Shown: piece by piece, positions 17,451-27,357 of the stretch
How positions within the stretch are numbered: position 1 is the first letter of the stretch
Layout of the letters: each line of letters opens with the position of its first letter
Source of the DNA: Pengzhenrongella sp031582905
Lineage (GTDB): Bacteria > Actinomycetota > Actinomycetes > Actinomycetales > Cellulomonadaceae
Assembly: GCF_031582905.1 (NCBI RefSeq)
Contig: NZ_CP133990.1
Span: forward strand, 3,596,001 to 3,660,000
Length of the DNA stretch: 64,000 nucleotides
Direction of reading: 5' to 3'
The notes under the pieces: generated by a model
What the model was told of the DNA's origin: nothing
Database searches by the model: none
Seen by the model: only the letters and a program-made list of their open reading frames with translations
Translations under genes and position numbers: made by a program

Positions 17451-18387
17451 GCGGCCCTCTGATCTCGGTCGTCATCCCCTCGTACCGTCGGCACGAGCGC
17501 CTGCCATCGCTCATCGAGGCCTACGTGGCGCAGTCCGCCGACCAGGTCGTCGTCGTGCTGGACGGCCCCCACCCCGGCGCCCGCGCCCAGCTGGAGGCGT
17601 TGGGTGTCTCAGAGCTGACGGTGCTCGAGCTCGCGACGAACTCGGGACTCGCGCTAGCCCGGATCGAAGGCCTCAAGGCCGTGACCGGCGACGTCGTCCT
17701 CATGGCCGACGACGATGTCATGCCAGGACCGGGCGTCGTCGACGCTCACCGGCGCTTTCACGCCGGGACACAGCGGGGGTGCTGCTTGGGTATATGCCCG
17801 TCGCGCAGCCTCCCGCGTGGGGCCGGGACGACGCACCCAGCCGCTTGTACGCCCGGGAGTACGACGGGGCGACCCGCCGATGGGAATCTGATCCGAGCAC
17901 ACTGCCTGCGGGCTTGTGGGGCGGGGCGGCGAGCATCAACGCCGCCCTGTACCGGGAAGCTGAGACGCTACGTCCCTCGATCCGCCTCGACTACAGCGAA
18001 GACCTCGACCTCGGCCTCCGGCTCGCCCAGCTGGGTGCAACTGCTCGCTTCGATCGCACAGTGGTGAGCAGCCATCTTCACCGCCGGGGATGGCACGCAT
18101 TCGTCCGTGAGTCGCTCGCACGTGGGCGGTCGACGGCAGCTCTGGAACATCGCTGGTCCGACCAACCCGAGCTGATCCCGCGCCACGTACTCGCCTTGGT
18201 CGCCGGTCCCGCGCCGCTCGTTCGGCTGGCAGCTGTGGCCGCCCGCTTCCCGCAAGCTCTCACCACGGCGCCTCTCGGGGTCGCGTATCGCGCCGCGGGA
18301 CTGCTCAATGCGAACCGCGTCCAGGAAATCGCCTGCCGACTCGTGCGACAGATGCTCGCTGTGCGCGCCTACCGCACCGCCCGCTGA
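17447..18387 (+). CDS. GT2 glycosyltransferase, frameshifted
   Basis: This is a GT-A family 2 enzyme. ISVVIPSYRRHERLPSLI opens the nucleotide-sugar fold, VVLMADDDVMPGPGVV carries the metal-binding DxD (residue about 90), and after the frame change LDYSEDLDLGLRLAQLGA holds the E-D acceptor-site motif. The C-terminus is basic with a probable membrane-associated helix. GTG 17447 overlaps the stop of copy B. One base is missing near 17765-17785. It probably adds one sugar of the repeat unit. Confidence 0.83.
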
Positions 18388-18394
18388 GGCTTAC

Positions 18395-18410
18395 GACCGC
18401 CGAGGCGGTC
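18395..18410. terminator. Palindrome between convergent genes
   Basis: GACCGCCGAGGCGGTC is a perfect 16-base palindromic hairpin, 8 bases after the GT2 stop and 44 bases before the end of the leftward HAD gene. It is well placed as a bidirectional terminator, without a clear T-run. Confidence 0.5.
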
Positions 18411-18453
18411 TAACCGTGACACGCCCTGGCACAGCGCCGGCTTCGCCCGCCGC

Positions 18454-20481
18454 TCACGCGTCACGGCCCCGCCGGGCGACTCGACGTCGGCCCATGGCGA
18501 ACATCTGCACCCGTGCCGCCTTGCCCGCCAGCTCGCCGATCGACTTCGCCCCACGATCCATGGCTCGGACGGGTCGTGAGGCGCGTGCACGGACGCCAGC
18601 GGGCCATGTACCGCGCCGTCGCAGCCGTGGACTCCGGGCTCGCAAGCTCGCCAACACTTCCCGACCAGAGAGGCCCTCTGCGATCGCGTAGTGCAGCTCG
18701 TCGTCCTCCTCGAAGGGGAAGTCGCCCCATGCCCGCACCTCGGCGGCCGTTGGAAGAAGCCAGAACGTCCGAAGCGCAGACCAGGTCGCCGCTCGCACAT
18801 CCACGTACGGGTCGAGCAGCCCCAAAGTGGGCGCAAGCTCGTCGCAGAACACGTCGATACCGTGCCGCACAGCCTCCAGCCCCCATTCGAGAGCATGAGC
18901 CGGTCCGGCGTCGCCGCGGATCGGCCGAACGACGTTGCCATCACGCTCGTAGCCGCCCACACGGCCGTGCGTAGGTGCCGCAAACATCTCCAACGCCACC
19001 CAGTCGTCAACGAACCGCGTGCCGGCGCCGGTGCCACGCCACTCGTCGTACATGTAGCCACGCGGGTCACGCCCCTCGGCATCGTGCTGGGGCTTCGTCA
19101 GACCGAAGTAGCACTCGACCGCTGGAGGCTGACCACCGCATCGCTCGAGCACGGCAGTGAGTAGACGGCCCACCGTGCCCTGCCACCCGATGTCGACGAC
19201 GGCGAATGGCGTCTCTTCGAGCAAACCCTCCTGACGGAGGTAGTCCTGCGTTGCCGCCGTCCGAGCGCGGGAACGCTCCGCAACTCGCTCGCTCAATGCG
19301 CCGGTCATCAGATCGACCATGCGCGAGACGCCGGGAGGGTCCAGCCGCGCGTCCCACACCGACGCAGGTAAACCCGCTTCGGAGAGCACCTGCCCGACGT
19401 CCTCGGGAAGCAGATCGACCCACTCGAGGCACTTGCGGACTGTGACCTTCTCCTCGCGCCCGAGGACGGCCGCAAGACGCCCGGCATCGACGTCACCCAT
19501 CGATGGCAACAGCCAGGCCCGTCGCGATCCCTCGAGGTACCGCAGGTCCATCTCAAGGCCCAGGCCCCGGATCAACCGCCGCGCAATCTGCAGCATGACC
19601 TCGCCGTCGCGGGCTACGAAGTAGACCCGGGAGCAACCGGCACGCTGCGCTCGACGCAGGCACCACAGGACGTAGCCGACGAGGGTAGGAGCCGCGACCC
19701 CAGCGATCACGGTCGCCCGGTCGCCGTCGATGTCCGGACGCTCGACCTCTAGAACCAGGCGGGTTCGACGCGACGCACCTGCGAGGAGTGATGAGAATCC
19801 TCCTGTGGACTGCGCGGCACCCTCCAGCAGCTTCTCGTACCGGTTCAGCCGACCCCGGCTCACCCATTGCCCCGCGACGCCCGAAAGACGAGCCATCCGT
19901 ACGTCACCCCGCGGGTTGTCCCCGTAGTGCTCCCACTTCCGCGGCCTTTCGGGCAGCGACTTTGCGACCTCGAAGAACGCGGTACCGCGATCCTTGCCCG
20001 CGCCGAGCTCGTTGGAGACCCACAGCAGATCGCCATCGCGCATAGCGCCGCTCGTCGTGAGCAGTTCTCCGACGAAAGCTCGGGGCAACGGCGTGTCCGA
20101 AAGAAAGCCGATCTGCGCACCCGTCGCCCTGGCCGCTTCGACCTGCGCCACGCCGGCAGGAACCGCGCGAGTGATCGACCGCTCCACGTCGAGCTCGGCG
20201 CGCTCCAGGTCAGGTGCCACCTCGGCGTCCAGCCCCAGCAGGTCAACGAGCTGACGCATGACATCCGACAACGTGTATCGGTCGCCAAGTCGCCGGTAGG
20301 TCAGGTCCTCCGCGGCGACGCGCGCCGACGCGAATACCTCGGCCCCGCCGAACTCATGGCCAAGCTCGGCCAACCGCCTAGCGACGAGGTAGCTCACCGA
20401 CCGGGGCTCACCGACTGCCCGGGTCACGACCGTGTCGAAGCAGTCGAAAGTCACCAACTTGTCCACTTGAATCCTCATCAT
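18454..20481 (-). CDS. Large HAD-superfamily protein (COG5610-like) of polysaccharide loci
   Basis: This protein of about 675 residues opens with VTFDCFDTVVTR, a HAD motif-I-like DxxDT (residues about 9-18). GFLSDTPLP may be motif II, and the EHYGDNPRGDVRMA block fits motifs III/IV. The second half contains VYFVARDGEVMLQIA and VVDIGWQGTVGRLL, which recur in large HAD-like proteins encoded in capsule and O-antigen loci. Role is unknown; phosphatase or glycan modification is a guess. Start ATG 20481 (or 20478) is taken because conserved sequence begins there. No strong ribosome binding site is seen. It follows the beta-helix gene at 21553 by 58 bases. Confidence 0.75.
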   Translation of the reverse strand: MMRIQVDKLVTFDCFDTVVTRAVGEPRSVSYLVARRLAELGHEFGGAEVFASARVAAEDLTYRRLGDRYTLSDVMRQLVDLLGLDAEVAPDLERAELDVERSITRAVPAGVAQVEAARATGAQIGFLSDTPLPRAFVGELLTTSGAMRDGDLLWVSNELGAGKDRGTAFFEVAKSLPERPRKWEHYGDNPRGDVRMARLSGVAGQWVSRGRLNRYEKLLEGAAQSTGGFSSLLAGASRRTRLVLEVERPDIDGDRATVIAGVAAPTLVGYVLWCLRRAQRAGCSRVYFVARDGEVMLQIARRLIRGLGLEMDLRYLEGSRRAWLLPSMGDVDAGRLAAVLGREEKVTVRKCLEWVDLLPEDVGQVLSEAGLPASVWDARLDPPGVSRMVDLMTGALSERVAERSRARTAATQDYLRQEGLLEETPFAVVDIGWQGTVGRLLTAVLERCGGQPPAVECYFGLTKPQHDAEGRDPRGYMYDEWRGTGAGTRFVDDWVALEMFAAPTHGRVGGYERDGNVVRPIRGDAGPAHALEWGLEAVRHGIDVFCDELAPTLGLLDPYVDVRAATWSALRTFWLLPTAAEVRAWGDFPFEEDDELHYAIAEGLSGREVLASLRARSPRLRRRGTWPAGVRARASRPVRAMDRGAKSIGELAGKAARVQMFAMGRRRVARRGRDA

Positions 20482-20539
20482 CCGCGTTGCCGCCTGCGTC
20501 CTCGCCCGCCCCAAGGAGGGGCCCGACGCATCTGTCCGA

Positions 20540-21553
20540 CTAATCGTCGGCACCGTCACCGGCGTAGCCGGGCGATGCGTAATCCACACCAACTACCTCA
20601 GCAGGCACGAAGTCTCCGCGTGGCGGTGTGCCGACCTTGACGTCGTCCCAGGTGTCGTCGCTGTTGTCACCACGGGCCCAGAGGAACTGGTCGCGGTCGT
20701 CGGGATCCTTGTCGGTCTCGACCCACACGTTCTGCACCTCGATCGGCCAGGCATCCGAATCCCGCCACAACAGGTAGCCAGCGTCTTCGCCGATCAGGTT
20801 GACGTTGCGCAGGTCGAAGCCCTCGGGGTCGTCGTCGATGAACTGCTTCGCGAGCAGGAAGAACCCTTGATAGGTCGTGTAACCGGTGAGCCGGTCCACC
20901 CGCAGCACCGACGGCCCCGCCCAGGTCTGGATCACGTCGGCATGGTGGCCGTCGCGCTCACCGACGACCTGTTCCACCCGGATGTTCTGCAGCTGGATCG
21001 TCGCTCCCTTGCGTTGATCGAGGTTGACGCCTTCGGCGAGCGCGGCGCCTGTGATGTGCAAACCTTCGATGTGGACGGTCCCGGTCTGGTCCTTCAGGAA
21101 TAGCGCCCGCTGCGCGTGGCTGCCTTCACCCTCCTCAGATATTCGGATCTCGCCACCAATCAGAACGACATTCCGCCCGCCATGGATCGTCAAGCCACCC
21201 ACGACGTCCAAAGGCTCATCCGGCATCTCAATGACGTAGTCCGAGTCGTCCTCTAGCTTCAGGCCATGCTCGTCCTCGGTCACCTCGATGGTCTCCGGGT
21301 CATCAAGTTCGGGCGGTGCCCAGGTGAGCTCGGCGGGGACCTCGAGCCTGGTCCCGCCGGACTCACGGCTCTCTGCCGAGTCCGGGTCTGTACCGCTCGC
21401 GCCGGGCTCCATGTCCACTGTCGACCGCCCGATCTGAACGCCGATCAGGAGCGCAAGCACTAGCGCGAGAGCAGCTGCAACGGTGGCGAGCAGACGCCGC
21501 CGAGCCGTGGAGCCCCGGCTCGGTGGCGCTTCGTCGGCACGGGAAGTAGTCAT
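20540..21553 (-). CDS. Membrane-anchored beta-helix-like protein (copy C)
   Basis: This 337-residue member of the same family lacks the N-terminal repeat domain. It has one hydrophobic helix (about residues 20-43, after ARRRL) that is probably a signal anchor, then an acidic linker and the beta-helix domain with GGRNVVLIGGEIRI, VHIEGLHITG, AEGVNLDQR and HHADVIQTWAGP, ending ASPGYAG. It is strongly acidic (many Asp/Glu). ATG 21553 sits directly after GGAAGG; ATG 21571 is an alternative. It lies between the polymerase and the HAD gene, all leftward. Confidence 0.8.
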   Translation of the reverse strand: MTTSRADEAPPSRGSTARRRLLATVAAALALVLALLIGVQIGRSTVDMEPGASGTDPDSAESRESGGTRLEVPAELTWAPPELDDPETIEVTEDEHGLKLEDDSDYVIEMPDEPLDVVGGLTIHGGRNVVLIGGEIRISEEGEGSHAQRALFLKDQTGTVHIEGLHITGAALAEGVNLDQRKGATIQLQNIRVEQVVGERDGHHADVIQTWAGPSVLRVDRLTGYTTYQGFFLLAKQFIDDDPEGFDLRNVNLIGEDAGYLLWRDSDAWPIEVQNVWVETDKDPDDRDQFLWARGDNSDDTWDDVKVGTPPRGDFVPAEVVGVDYASPGYAGDGADD

Positions 21554-21674
21554 CCTTCCATCCTGTGGCATGGCTGTGACGTAGAGACCCTCGCTCCCGG
21601 GTGACATCGCGCCACGCCCATGCGAGATGCGTCACATTGGGCTTGCAGCCTGCACTCTCTCTGGTCGCCGATCG

Positions 21675-23153
21675 TCAACGCCGCACCGTCGCGACGCCCG
21701 GCGCCCAGTGCCCGCCCGGTGGCGTGCCCGCCATCGCCAGCACAGCGCCTGCCACCCCGAACAACGATTGCGGGAGGCCAGCATTCGTGACGTACGGCCA
21801 CGCGATACAGGCCACGGGCAGGAACACCAAGATCCCGAAGATCGCCGCGGCGGGCAGGCTGGTGTGCTCTGGCTCTACGCGTGCGGCATGAGCGGCGCGG
21901 CGGGCCAGCACGACCAGCGAGGCCGCGGTGGCCAGTAGCAAGACGACTCCACCACGCAAGATGAGGCTGATGTACTGGTTCTCTGTCGAGGTGAACACCA
22001 CATCGCCCGGGCCGATGTTCAGCCCCGCGGGGGCTGCCTCGGCGAGCAGCGGAAGGTAGTCGCGCTGCCAGACGAGGATACGGAACTGGAAGGTCTGAGG
22101 CACCGCGCCTTCCGCTGTACCGGAGGCGGGCGTCGTCTGCGCCTGCCAGCGATCGGCCAGAGCTGGCCAGAACACCAGGCCGGCCAGCAATGCGACGCTG
22201 ACGAGTGCGGCCAGCGCCCGGCGAAGATACTGAACCATGGTCGCCGCAATCAGGAAGGCCGCGACTGCCCATAGAAGCGTAGTAATCGTGACGGAGAGCA
22301 CGAGTGCAGCGGCGTCGACTGCGACCACAGTCGCCAGGGCGCGTCGCCCGAGGACCGATGAGCGGCTGCCAAGGAGCAGCACCGCACCGATGATCAACGG
22401 CACGAGAAGATAGCCGCCGAACGAGTGCGCAATCGTGAATGGCCCAGTGACACGGCTGAAAGTGCCGCCCGGCTCCGGAAGAAGGCCACTGTCGACCACC
22501 GAGGAAAGCGCCGCTCGGACGCCGAGCACGTCGAGGTATTGCAGGATGCCCAAGGTCGCGGGCACTACGCTCACCAGCAGCACCCACCGCAGCACAGTGT
22601 CCACGTCGCGCCGATCGGACACCCCGCGAGACGCGACCCACCAAGTGGCGAAAGTGAAGGCAGGGAAGAGCCCGCTCCGCAACAACATGTCGAGGGCCAG
22701 GTTGTCGGCGTTGAGCCCGTTGGCCACCTCGAGCGCGAGCCCCGTGACCGCCACGGTCAACAGCGCTATGTCGATGCTGTTGATGCGGCGCCAGCGCGCG
22801 GTACGCCGAAAGACCAGGGGCGCCAGGCACAGCACCAACAGGATCTCGGAGATCTTGAGTTCTGGGACCACCAGCCCGCGGTCCAGTCCCGCAGTCGCTG
22901 GCACAACGGATGCGACGAGTACCGCAGCGACAAGCGGGCGCCGCCAGATCGCCACGAGGACGATCACCACGGCTGCTAGAGCGACTGGTGCGGCGGGATG
23001 CACGAGAGCCGACGCACCGATCAGTGTCGCGACTAGAGCCATGACCACACCGAGGCGTGCGAACCGCCACCGGGTCGCCCGCTCCTCTGTTGTTGGCGCC
23101 CAGCTCGCTACGTCATCCGGCACGGCGGTGCGTGCGCCGTGCGAGACGTTCAC
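21675..23153 (-). CDS. O-antigen ligase/polymerase-like membrane protein (Wzy-like)
   Basis: This 492-residue protein has about 12 hydrophobic helices and a large outer loop near residues 340-390 (from LADRWQ to FRILVWQRDYLPLL, then STENQYISLILRGG). That organisation is typical of the Wzy_C/O-antigen ligase family, which polymerises lipid-linked repeat units outside the membrane. ATG 23153 overlaps the TGA of the Wzz-like gene (ATGA). It is intact. Together with the flippase and Wzz protein it indicates a Wzy-dependent pathway. Confidence 0.85.
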   Translation of the reverse strand: MNVSHGARTAVPDDVASWAPTTEERATRWRFARLGVVMALVATLIGASALVHPAAPVALAAVVIVLVAIWRRPLVAAVLVASVVPATAGLDRGLVVPELKISEILLVLCLAPLVFRRTARWRRINSIDIALLTVAVTGLALEVANGLNADNLALDMLLRSGLFPAFTFATWWVASRGVSDRRDVDTVLRWVLLVSVVPATLGILQYLDVLGVRAALSSVVDSGLLPEPGGTFSRVTGPFTIAHSFGGYLLVPLIIGAVLLLGSRSSVLGRRALATVVAVDAAALVLSVTITTLLWAVAAFLIAATMVQYLRRALAALVSVALLAGLVFWPALADRWQAQTTPASGTAEGAVPQTFQFRILVWQRDYLPLLAEAAPAGLNIGPGDVVFTSTENQYISLILRGGVVLLLATAASLVVLARRAAHAARVEPEHTSLPAAAIFGILVFLPVACIAWPYVTNAGLPQSLFGVAGAVLAMAGTPPGGHWAPGVATVRR

Positions 23154-24325
23154 GGCTTAGCAGGGAGGTCTCGAGAGGCGGTGGATCCGTCAGCGGTCGA
23201 CGGCGCGTCTCCTTCAGCGGACCGATTCGCTCGCGTCTCGACCGACGCCGGCCGGTACCGACTCCGCGGCACGACGGTGAGCACGGCGGATGTCACGCCA
23301 AGCAGGTCGAGCTGGACAAGTGCGTCTTCGACGGCTCTCATGCGGGCCCCAACAGCCACGACGAGCACGGTCGCGTCGGCGCGCTGCACCGTGAGCTCCG
23401 CGGGGCTTCCGCCAGCGAGTACGCCGGACGGCTGCCACCGGGCGCTGGGCGGCGCGTCCGCGGCATGTCCAGCAATCTGCTGCCCAGCGCGCGCGAGTCG
23501 ATCCGCGAGAGGCGTCGTCATACCTGCGGACGGCGCGTCGACCCCAACGACGGCGACCTCGGCCACGTCGTCGGCGAGCCTCAGCGCGCGCAGTGCGACG
23601 ACGCCATCGACAGCCTCACCATGATGACCCGTGAGGTCGAGCACCGGGTGCGTCGTCAAACGCCGCAGCTCTGCGGCGCCCCGAACGCGCGAGTCGAGGC
23701 GCTCCAGCAGCAGTGCGGCGCCGATTCCGAGCAGGAGCCCGGCAAGGACACCCAGCACGGGATACGGCGCCAAGGACCCAGCACTGTCGGTGGTCTGCGG
23801 GCTTCGCAGCAGAACGAGGTTTCCGGGTGGGATGTTGGGCGTAGTTCCCTGCGACAGCACGTTCGTCAGCGTGGGGAAGAACCCGAGCGTCCGCGCCTCG
23901 TCTGTCGAGGTGAAAGTAACGGTGACCACGGGCGTCGAATTGACGACCGATGCGGTCATGCCTTCCTCGAGTTCCTCGAGTGTGACGCCGGACTGCGTAG
24001 ACAGCGCAGAGATGAGCGCCATGTCGGTCTCGAGGACAGTTGCGTATGTCCGCGCGAGGCCCCCAGCGTCGAACGCGTTACCGGGCAGCGTCGACGGGAC
24101 TACCTCCAGACCCGTCTGCACAGGCACGATGTACTGCGCTTCAGCTGTGTACTCGACATCAGGGGCGAACTGACTTGCCCACACGGCCACCGCCGTAGTG
24201 ATGCCCGTGAGCAGCAGCACCACCCACCAGAACCGTCGCATCGCGTTACGCACGTTGGAGACGGGGGCGAAGAGGCGGTCACACGATCTCCTGGTGAGCT
24301 CGACGTCATAGTTGGGAGCGGGCAC
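23150..24325 (-). CDS. Chain-length determinant (Wzz/YveK-like) protein
   Basis: This 391-residue protein has two membrane helices, at about residues 33-50 and 205-225. They flank an extracytoplasmic region with VEYTAEAQYIVP at its start and the proline-rich NIPPGNLVLLRSPQ before the second helix, as in polysaccharide co-polymerases. A cytoplasmic domain of about 160 residues follows. It resembles a BY-kinase fold but shows no clear Walker A motif, so kinase activity is doubtful. The start is GTG 24325; the start site is not well supported. It is coupled to the polymerase. Confidence 0.8.
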   Translation of the reverse strand: MPAPNYDVELTRRSCDRLFAPVSNVRNAMRRFWWVVLLLTGITTAVAVWASQFAPDVEYTAEAQYIVPVQTGLEVVPSTLPGNAFDAGGLARTYATVLETDMALISALSTQSGVTLEELEEGMTASVVNSTPVVTVTFTSTDEARTLGFFPTLTNVLSQGTTPNIPPGNLVLLRSPQTTDSAGSLAPYPVLGVLAGLLLGIGAALLLERLDSRVRGAAELRRLTTHPVLDLTGHHGEAVDGVVALRALRLADDVAEVAVVGVDAPSAGMTTPLADRLARAGQQIAGHAADAPPSARWQPSGVLAGGSPAELTVQRADATVLVVAVGARMRAVEDALVQLDLLGVTSAVLTVVPRSRYRPASVETRANRSAEGDAPSTADGSTASRDLPAKP

Positions 24326-24358
24326 CCGGTCCGCGTGTACCGGTCCTGCTGACTAGCG

Positions 24359-24375
24359 GGCGGCCGTAGGCCGCC
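24359..24375. terminator. GC-rich hairpin in the 182-base gap before the Wzz gene
   Basis: GGCGGCC-GTA-GGCCGCC forms a perfect 7-bp stem with a 3-base loop. It lies between the end of the leftward glycosyltransferase (24508) and the Wzz start (24325). It could terminate the first transcript or act in the Wzz leader. Confidence 0.4.
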
Positions 24376-24507
24376 GGGGTTGCGGCCGTACTGCCGCCGC
24401 GCGCCAGGGCACTCAGGCTACGACACGGAGAACAGCACGCCGGCAGCCCGTCCGCGCTGCCACGCAATATCACCCTGTCTGTTGGAACCTGTGACTGCTG
24501 GCCGGTG

Positions 24508-25650
24508 TCAGCCTGCGCGCTCGACGTCCGCGAGGACCGCGCGCATCGCCCGGACGAACTCGTCGCGGCCGAAGTGCGAGCGCGCGTACTCCTGGATCTC
24601 GTCGTGGTCCCAGGTCGACGCCTCGAACCGGTCCAGCGCGGCGCCGATCTCCCGCGGGGTGGACTCGGGGAACAGCACGCCGGTGCGCCCCTCGACGACC
24701 GTCTCGAGCGCCCCACCTCGGCCGAGGGCGAGCACGGGCGTGCCGCAGGCCATCGCCTCGACCGGGACGAGCCCGAAGTCGTCTTCGCTGGGGAAGATCA
24801 CCGCGCGCGCCGCCTGGTACCCGGCGGCCAGCGCGTCGGTGTCCGCGGCCCCGACGAAGGACACGTTGGGCGGCGCGGAGGCCCGCAGCCGGGGTCCGTC
24901 GCGGCCGTCCCCGGCCACCACGAGGCGCCGGTGCGGCGAGGCGCGGAACGCCTCGAGCAGCGGCTCCAGGCGCTTGTACGGCTCCACGATCCGCCCCACC
25001 CAGAGGTAGTGATCGCCCCGCGGGATGGGTGCGGGCCGGAACTTGTCGTCGAAGGGCGGGTACACGACCGCGGCCGGCTCGATGCCGTAGAACCGGCGGA
25101 TCCGCTGGGCAACCGCCTTGCTGTTGGCGACATAGGTGTCGGCCCGGTTGGCCGCGGCGTGGTCGGAGCGGCGCAGCGGGCTCGTCGCCGCGCGCAGCGC
25201 GAGGCGCGCGGGAGCGGGCATGGTGCCGCTGTACATCGACGAGCCGCTCCACACCTGGCGCAGCGGGCTGTGGCAGTACACCACCGTCTGCCCGGTGCCC
25301 CGCAGGTGGTGGGAGAACGCGTACGACGACGCGACGACGTTGCCGGGGACCGGCCGGGCCATCGACGCGAGCAGGGGGAACAGCAGGCTGGCCTGCCGGT
25401 AGTACCGCTCGGCGAACAGGCGCGGGTGGCGCACCTCGACCTCGTCGACACCGAGCTCGGCGAAGATCTCCGGCCGCCCGCCCAGGGTCACCAGAGGCCG
25501 CTCGGTCGCGACCTCGAGGGCCAGCAGCGCGGAGACGCGTTCCGCCCCGCCGATGGTGAAGGCGAAGTCGTGCGCCACGCGCCAGCCGTTGGGGCCGGGT
25601 AGGGGCGAGGCCGGGGCGGCGCCCGGGGCTGCGCGGTCACGCGTCACCAC
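24508..25650 (-). CDS. GT4 glycosyltransferase, WbaZ-like
   Basis: This 380-residue protein resembles WbaZ-type mannosyltransferases of O-antigen synthesis. Marks are VAHDFAFTIGGAERV near the start, VVYCHSPLRQVW, YLWVGRIVEPYKRLEPLLEAF at the start of the donor domain, and FGLVPVEAMACGTPVLALG, the E-x7-E nucleotide-sugar motif. GTG 25650 overlaps the upstream gene's end by 14 bases. It is intact. It shares its architecture with the gene at 33902. Confidence 0.87.
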   Translation of the reverse strand: MVTRDRAAPGAAPASPLPGPNGWRVAHDFAFTIGGAERVSALLALEVATERPLVTLGGRPEIFAELGVDEVEVRHPRLFAERYYRQASLLFPLLASMARPVPGNVVASSYAFSHHLRGTGQTVVYCHSPLRQVWSGSSMYSGTMPAPARLALRAATSPLRRSDHAAANRADTYVANSKAVAQRIRRFYGIEPAAVVYPPFDDKFRPAPIPRGDHYLWVGRIVEPYKRLEPLLEAFRASPHRRLVVAGDGRDGPRLRASAPPNVSFVGAADTDALAAGYQAARAVIFPSEDDFGLVPVEAMACGTPVLALGRGGALETVVEGRTGVLFPESTPREIGAALDRFEASTWDHDEIQEYARSHFGRDEFVRAMRAVLADVERAG

Positions 25651-26628
25651 CCGGTGCCGGGCGGGTGGCGTCGTCGCCGCCGACGGTGCGGGTCACGCGC
25701 AGGCCGGTCGCGCGCAGCAGGTCCTCGGCGGTCAGCTCACCGACCTCACGCATGAGCGCGAGCCCGCGGCGGCTGCCGACCGCGGCGATCTGCTCCTGGT
25801 GGTCGTCGACGTGCTCACCACGGGCGGCGCGGCGCGGCACGAGGATCGCGACCTTGCCAGCGTCGAGGCACCGCATGAACGTCCCGACACCCGCGTGCGA
25901 GACGACGACGTCGGCCGCCTCGATCTCGGCGCGGAACTCCTCGTCCGGCATCATCTCGCGGGCGTCGACGGGCAGGCCGGAGGTGTCGGTCACGCCGGTC
26001 TGCCACACGATGTGCGCACCGGGGGCGCGATCTCAAGCACCCGCTCGACGAGGCTGCGGAAGTGCCACGGCCGGGTCGTGCCGAGCGTGACGAAGATGCG
26101 CTGCGGCGTCCGGGGCTCACCGGCCGGGCTCACGGCGAAGGAGTCGAGCAGGCTGTGCTCGTACTTCCAGCGCCACGACCGGTTCTGCGGGTACTGGGTG
26201 TAGACGGGCACCCACGGCACCGCCTGCAGCACCCGCCCGGCCAGCGACGGACCGGTCGAGCGCGCGAGCGACTCGACGTACCGGGGCCTGGCCCCGACGA
26301 GCCGGGCGCCGGGCAGGGCCACGAGCGCCATCGCGGCACCGGTGCTGTAGACGGCGTCGACGTCGTTGCCCTTGAGGATGCGCAGCACCTCGGGCGTGCG
26401 GCGCAGCACCGTGCGCCAGTCGCGGGCGTGCACCTCGTCCACGAAGAACGCGCGCTGACCGGCGAGCATGCTCTCGCTCTGCGGCGTCCGGTGCGTGATC
26501 CAGATCGCGTCGCGGTACCGCTCGGGCTCGAGGACGGGCGCCATGAGGTTCATCTGGACGAGATGACCGCCGGTCGTCGCGACGAACGCGGGGACGGAGG
26601 AGGAACGGTTCGGTCGAGGCACGGTCAC
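25637..26628 (-). CDS. GT28-type glycosyltransferase (PssD/PssE-like), frameshifted
   Basis: The N-terminal part has FVATTGGHLVQMNLM and YSTGAAMALVAL; the C-terminal part has IFVTLGTTRPWHFRSL and VSHAGVGTFMRCLDAGK with PRRAARGEHVDDHQ. This is the pattern of MurG-related PssD-PssE (Cps14F/G) transferases in one chain. One base is missing near 26018. The start is GTG 26628, without a clear ribosome binding site. The stop overlaps the WbaZ-like gene. It probably transfers a hexose or hexuronic acid to the lipid carrier-linked acceptor. Confidence 0.8.
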
Positions 26629-26689
26629 AGGGTGGCACACGCTGACGCGCTGACCTGTGCGTCGCACGCGGCCGGGGAGACCGAGATCA

Positions 26690-27057
26690 CCTCCCGGAGA
26701 GATACCCGAAAGCCTCGACCATGACGTGTGGGCGGCGCCCGAGCTTGCCTTGTCGCTGTGGATGCTCACGGACCCGTCGTCATTAAGTCCGGCGACAACC
26801 ATGTTGGCGACGTCGTTGCCGTTGCCGACGAGGTAGTTGACGTCGACGTGGTCGGGCGCCGGGTGCCCTTCCGCCGGTGCGAGTAGACCTGCAGATTCTC
26901 GCCCCTCGCGGATTCCCGCGAGCACGTTGAGCGCCGACCGCTGTCGCGCCGGACGGACCCACGGGACACGTAGGCCTGCGCCCCCAGGTACCGCGCCGAT
27001 CGACCGGGTGCCAGCCACCCCTACCGGCGCCGCCGGCTCGTAGGCCGCGCCGCGCAC
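26690..27057 (-). pseudogene. Relic of a secreted-protein C-terminal repeat domain
   Basis: A minus-strand frame holds RSIGAVPGGAGLRVPW, ALNVLAG, NYLVGNGNDVANMVVAGLNDDG and IHSDKAS. This order matches the actinobacterial exported-protein domain that usually reads RVLDTR...ALNVTA...VNYVAGQ...ANMVVAGL...VDLSGYF. Conserved positions are partly lost, no start or signal peptide is present, and the frame runs straight into the glycosyltransferase. I read it as a decayed fragment. Confidence 0.45.
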
Positions 27058-27357
27058 GTGGAGCCCACGACGCCCGGCACGTCGGGAGAGGTTGGTCGCG
27101 GCCGTGTCGGTGACGTAGGTCAGCCGTCCGGTCGCCGAGGTGCGCCGAACCTTGAGCGCTTCGACCTCCGCCGCGTTGACCTACATGGCATCCCGACCAT
27201 TGGCTACATGCTGTGGCTGGACGGCCGGAACTGGCCGGTGGCCACGTGGGGCGCCTGGGTCGCCCCCGAGGGTCTGCCTGGCGAGACGGATTCCTGTCAC
27301 CGAAGGTGATTCGCCCCGGGTTCGGTGGAGGCTCTCAACCCAGGAAGGATGAGAGTC

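Noticed and set aside
21560..21680. Possible third GEMM riboswitch before copy C (GGCTGCAAGCCC on the minus strand)
   Set aside because: The stretch lacks the GGACGCAAAGCC core, a P1 and a P2 hairpin. The resemblance is limited to a few bases.
24421..24440. GACACGGAGAAC motif like the leader ends of copies A and B
   Set aside because: It is on the plus strand with no following gene of the family and no aptamer core. Taken as chance or old debris.
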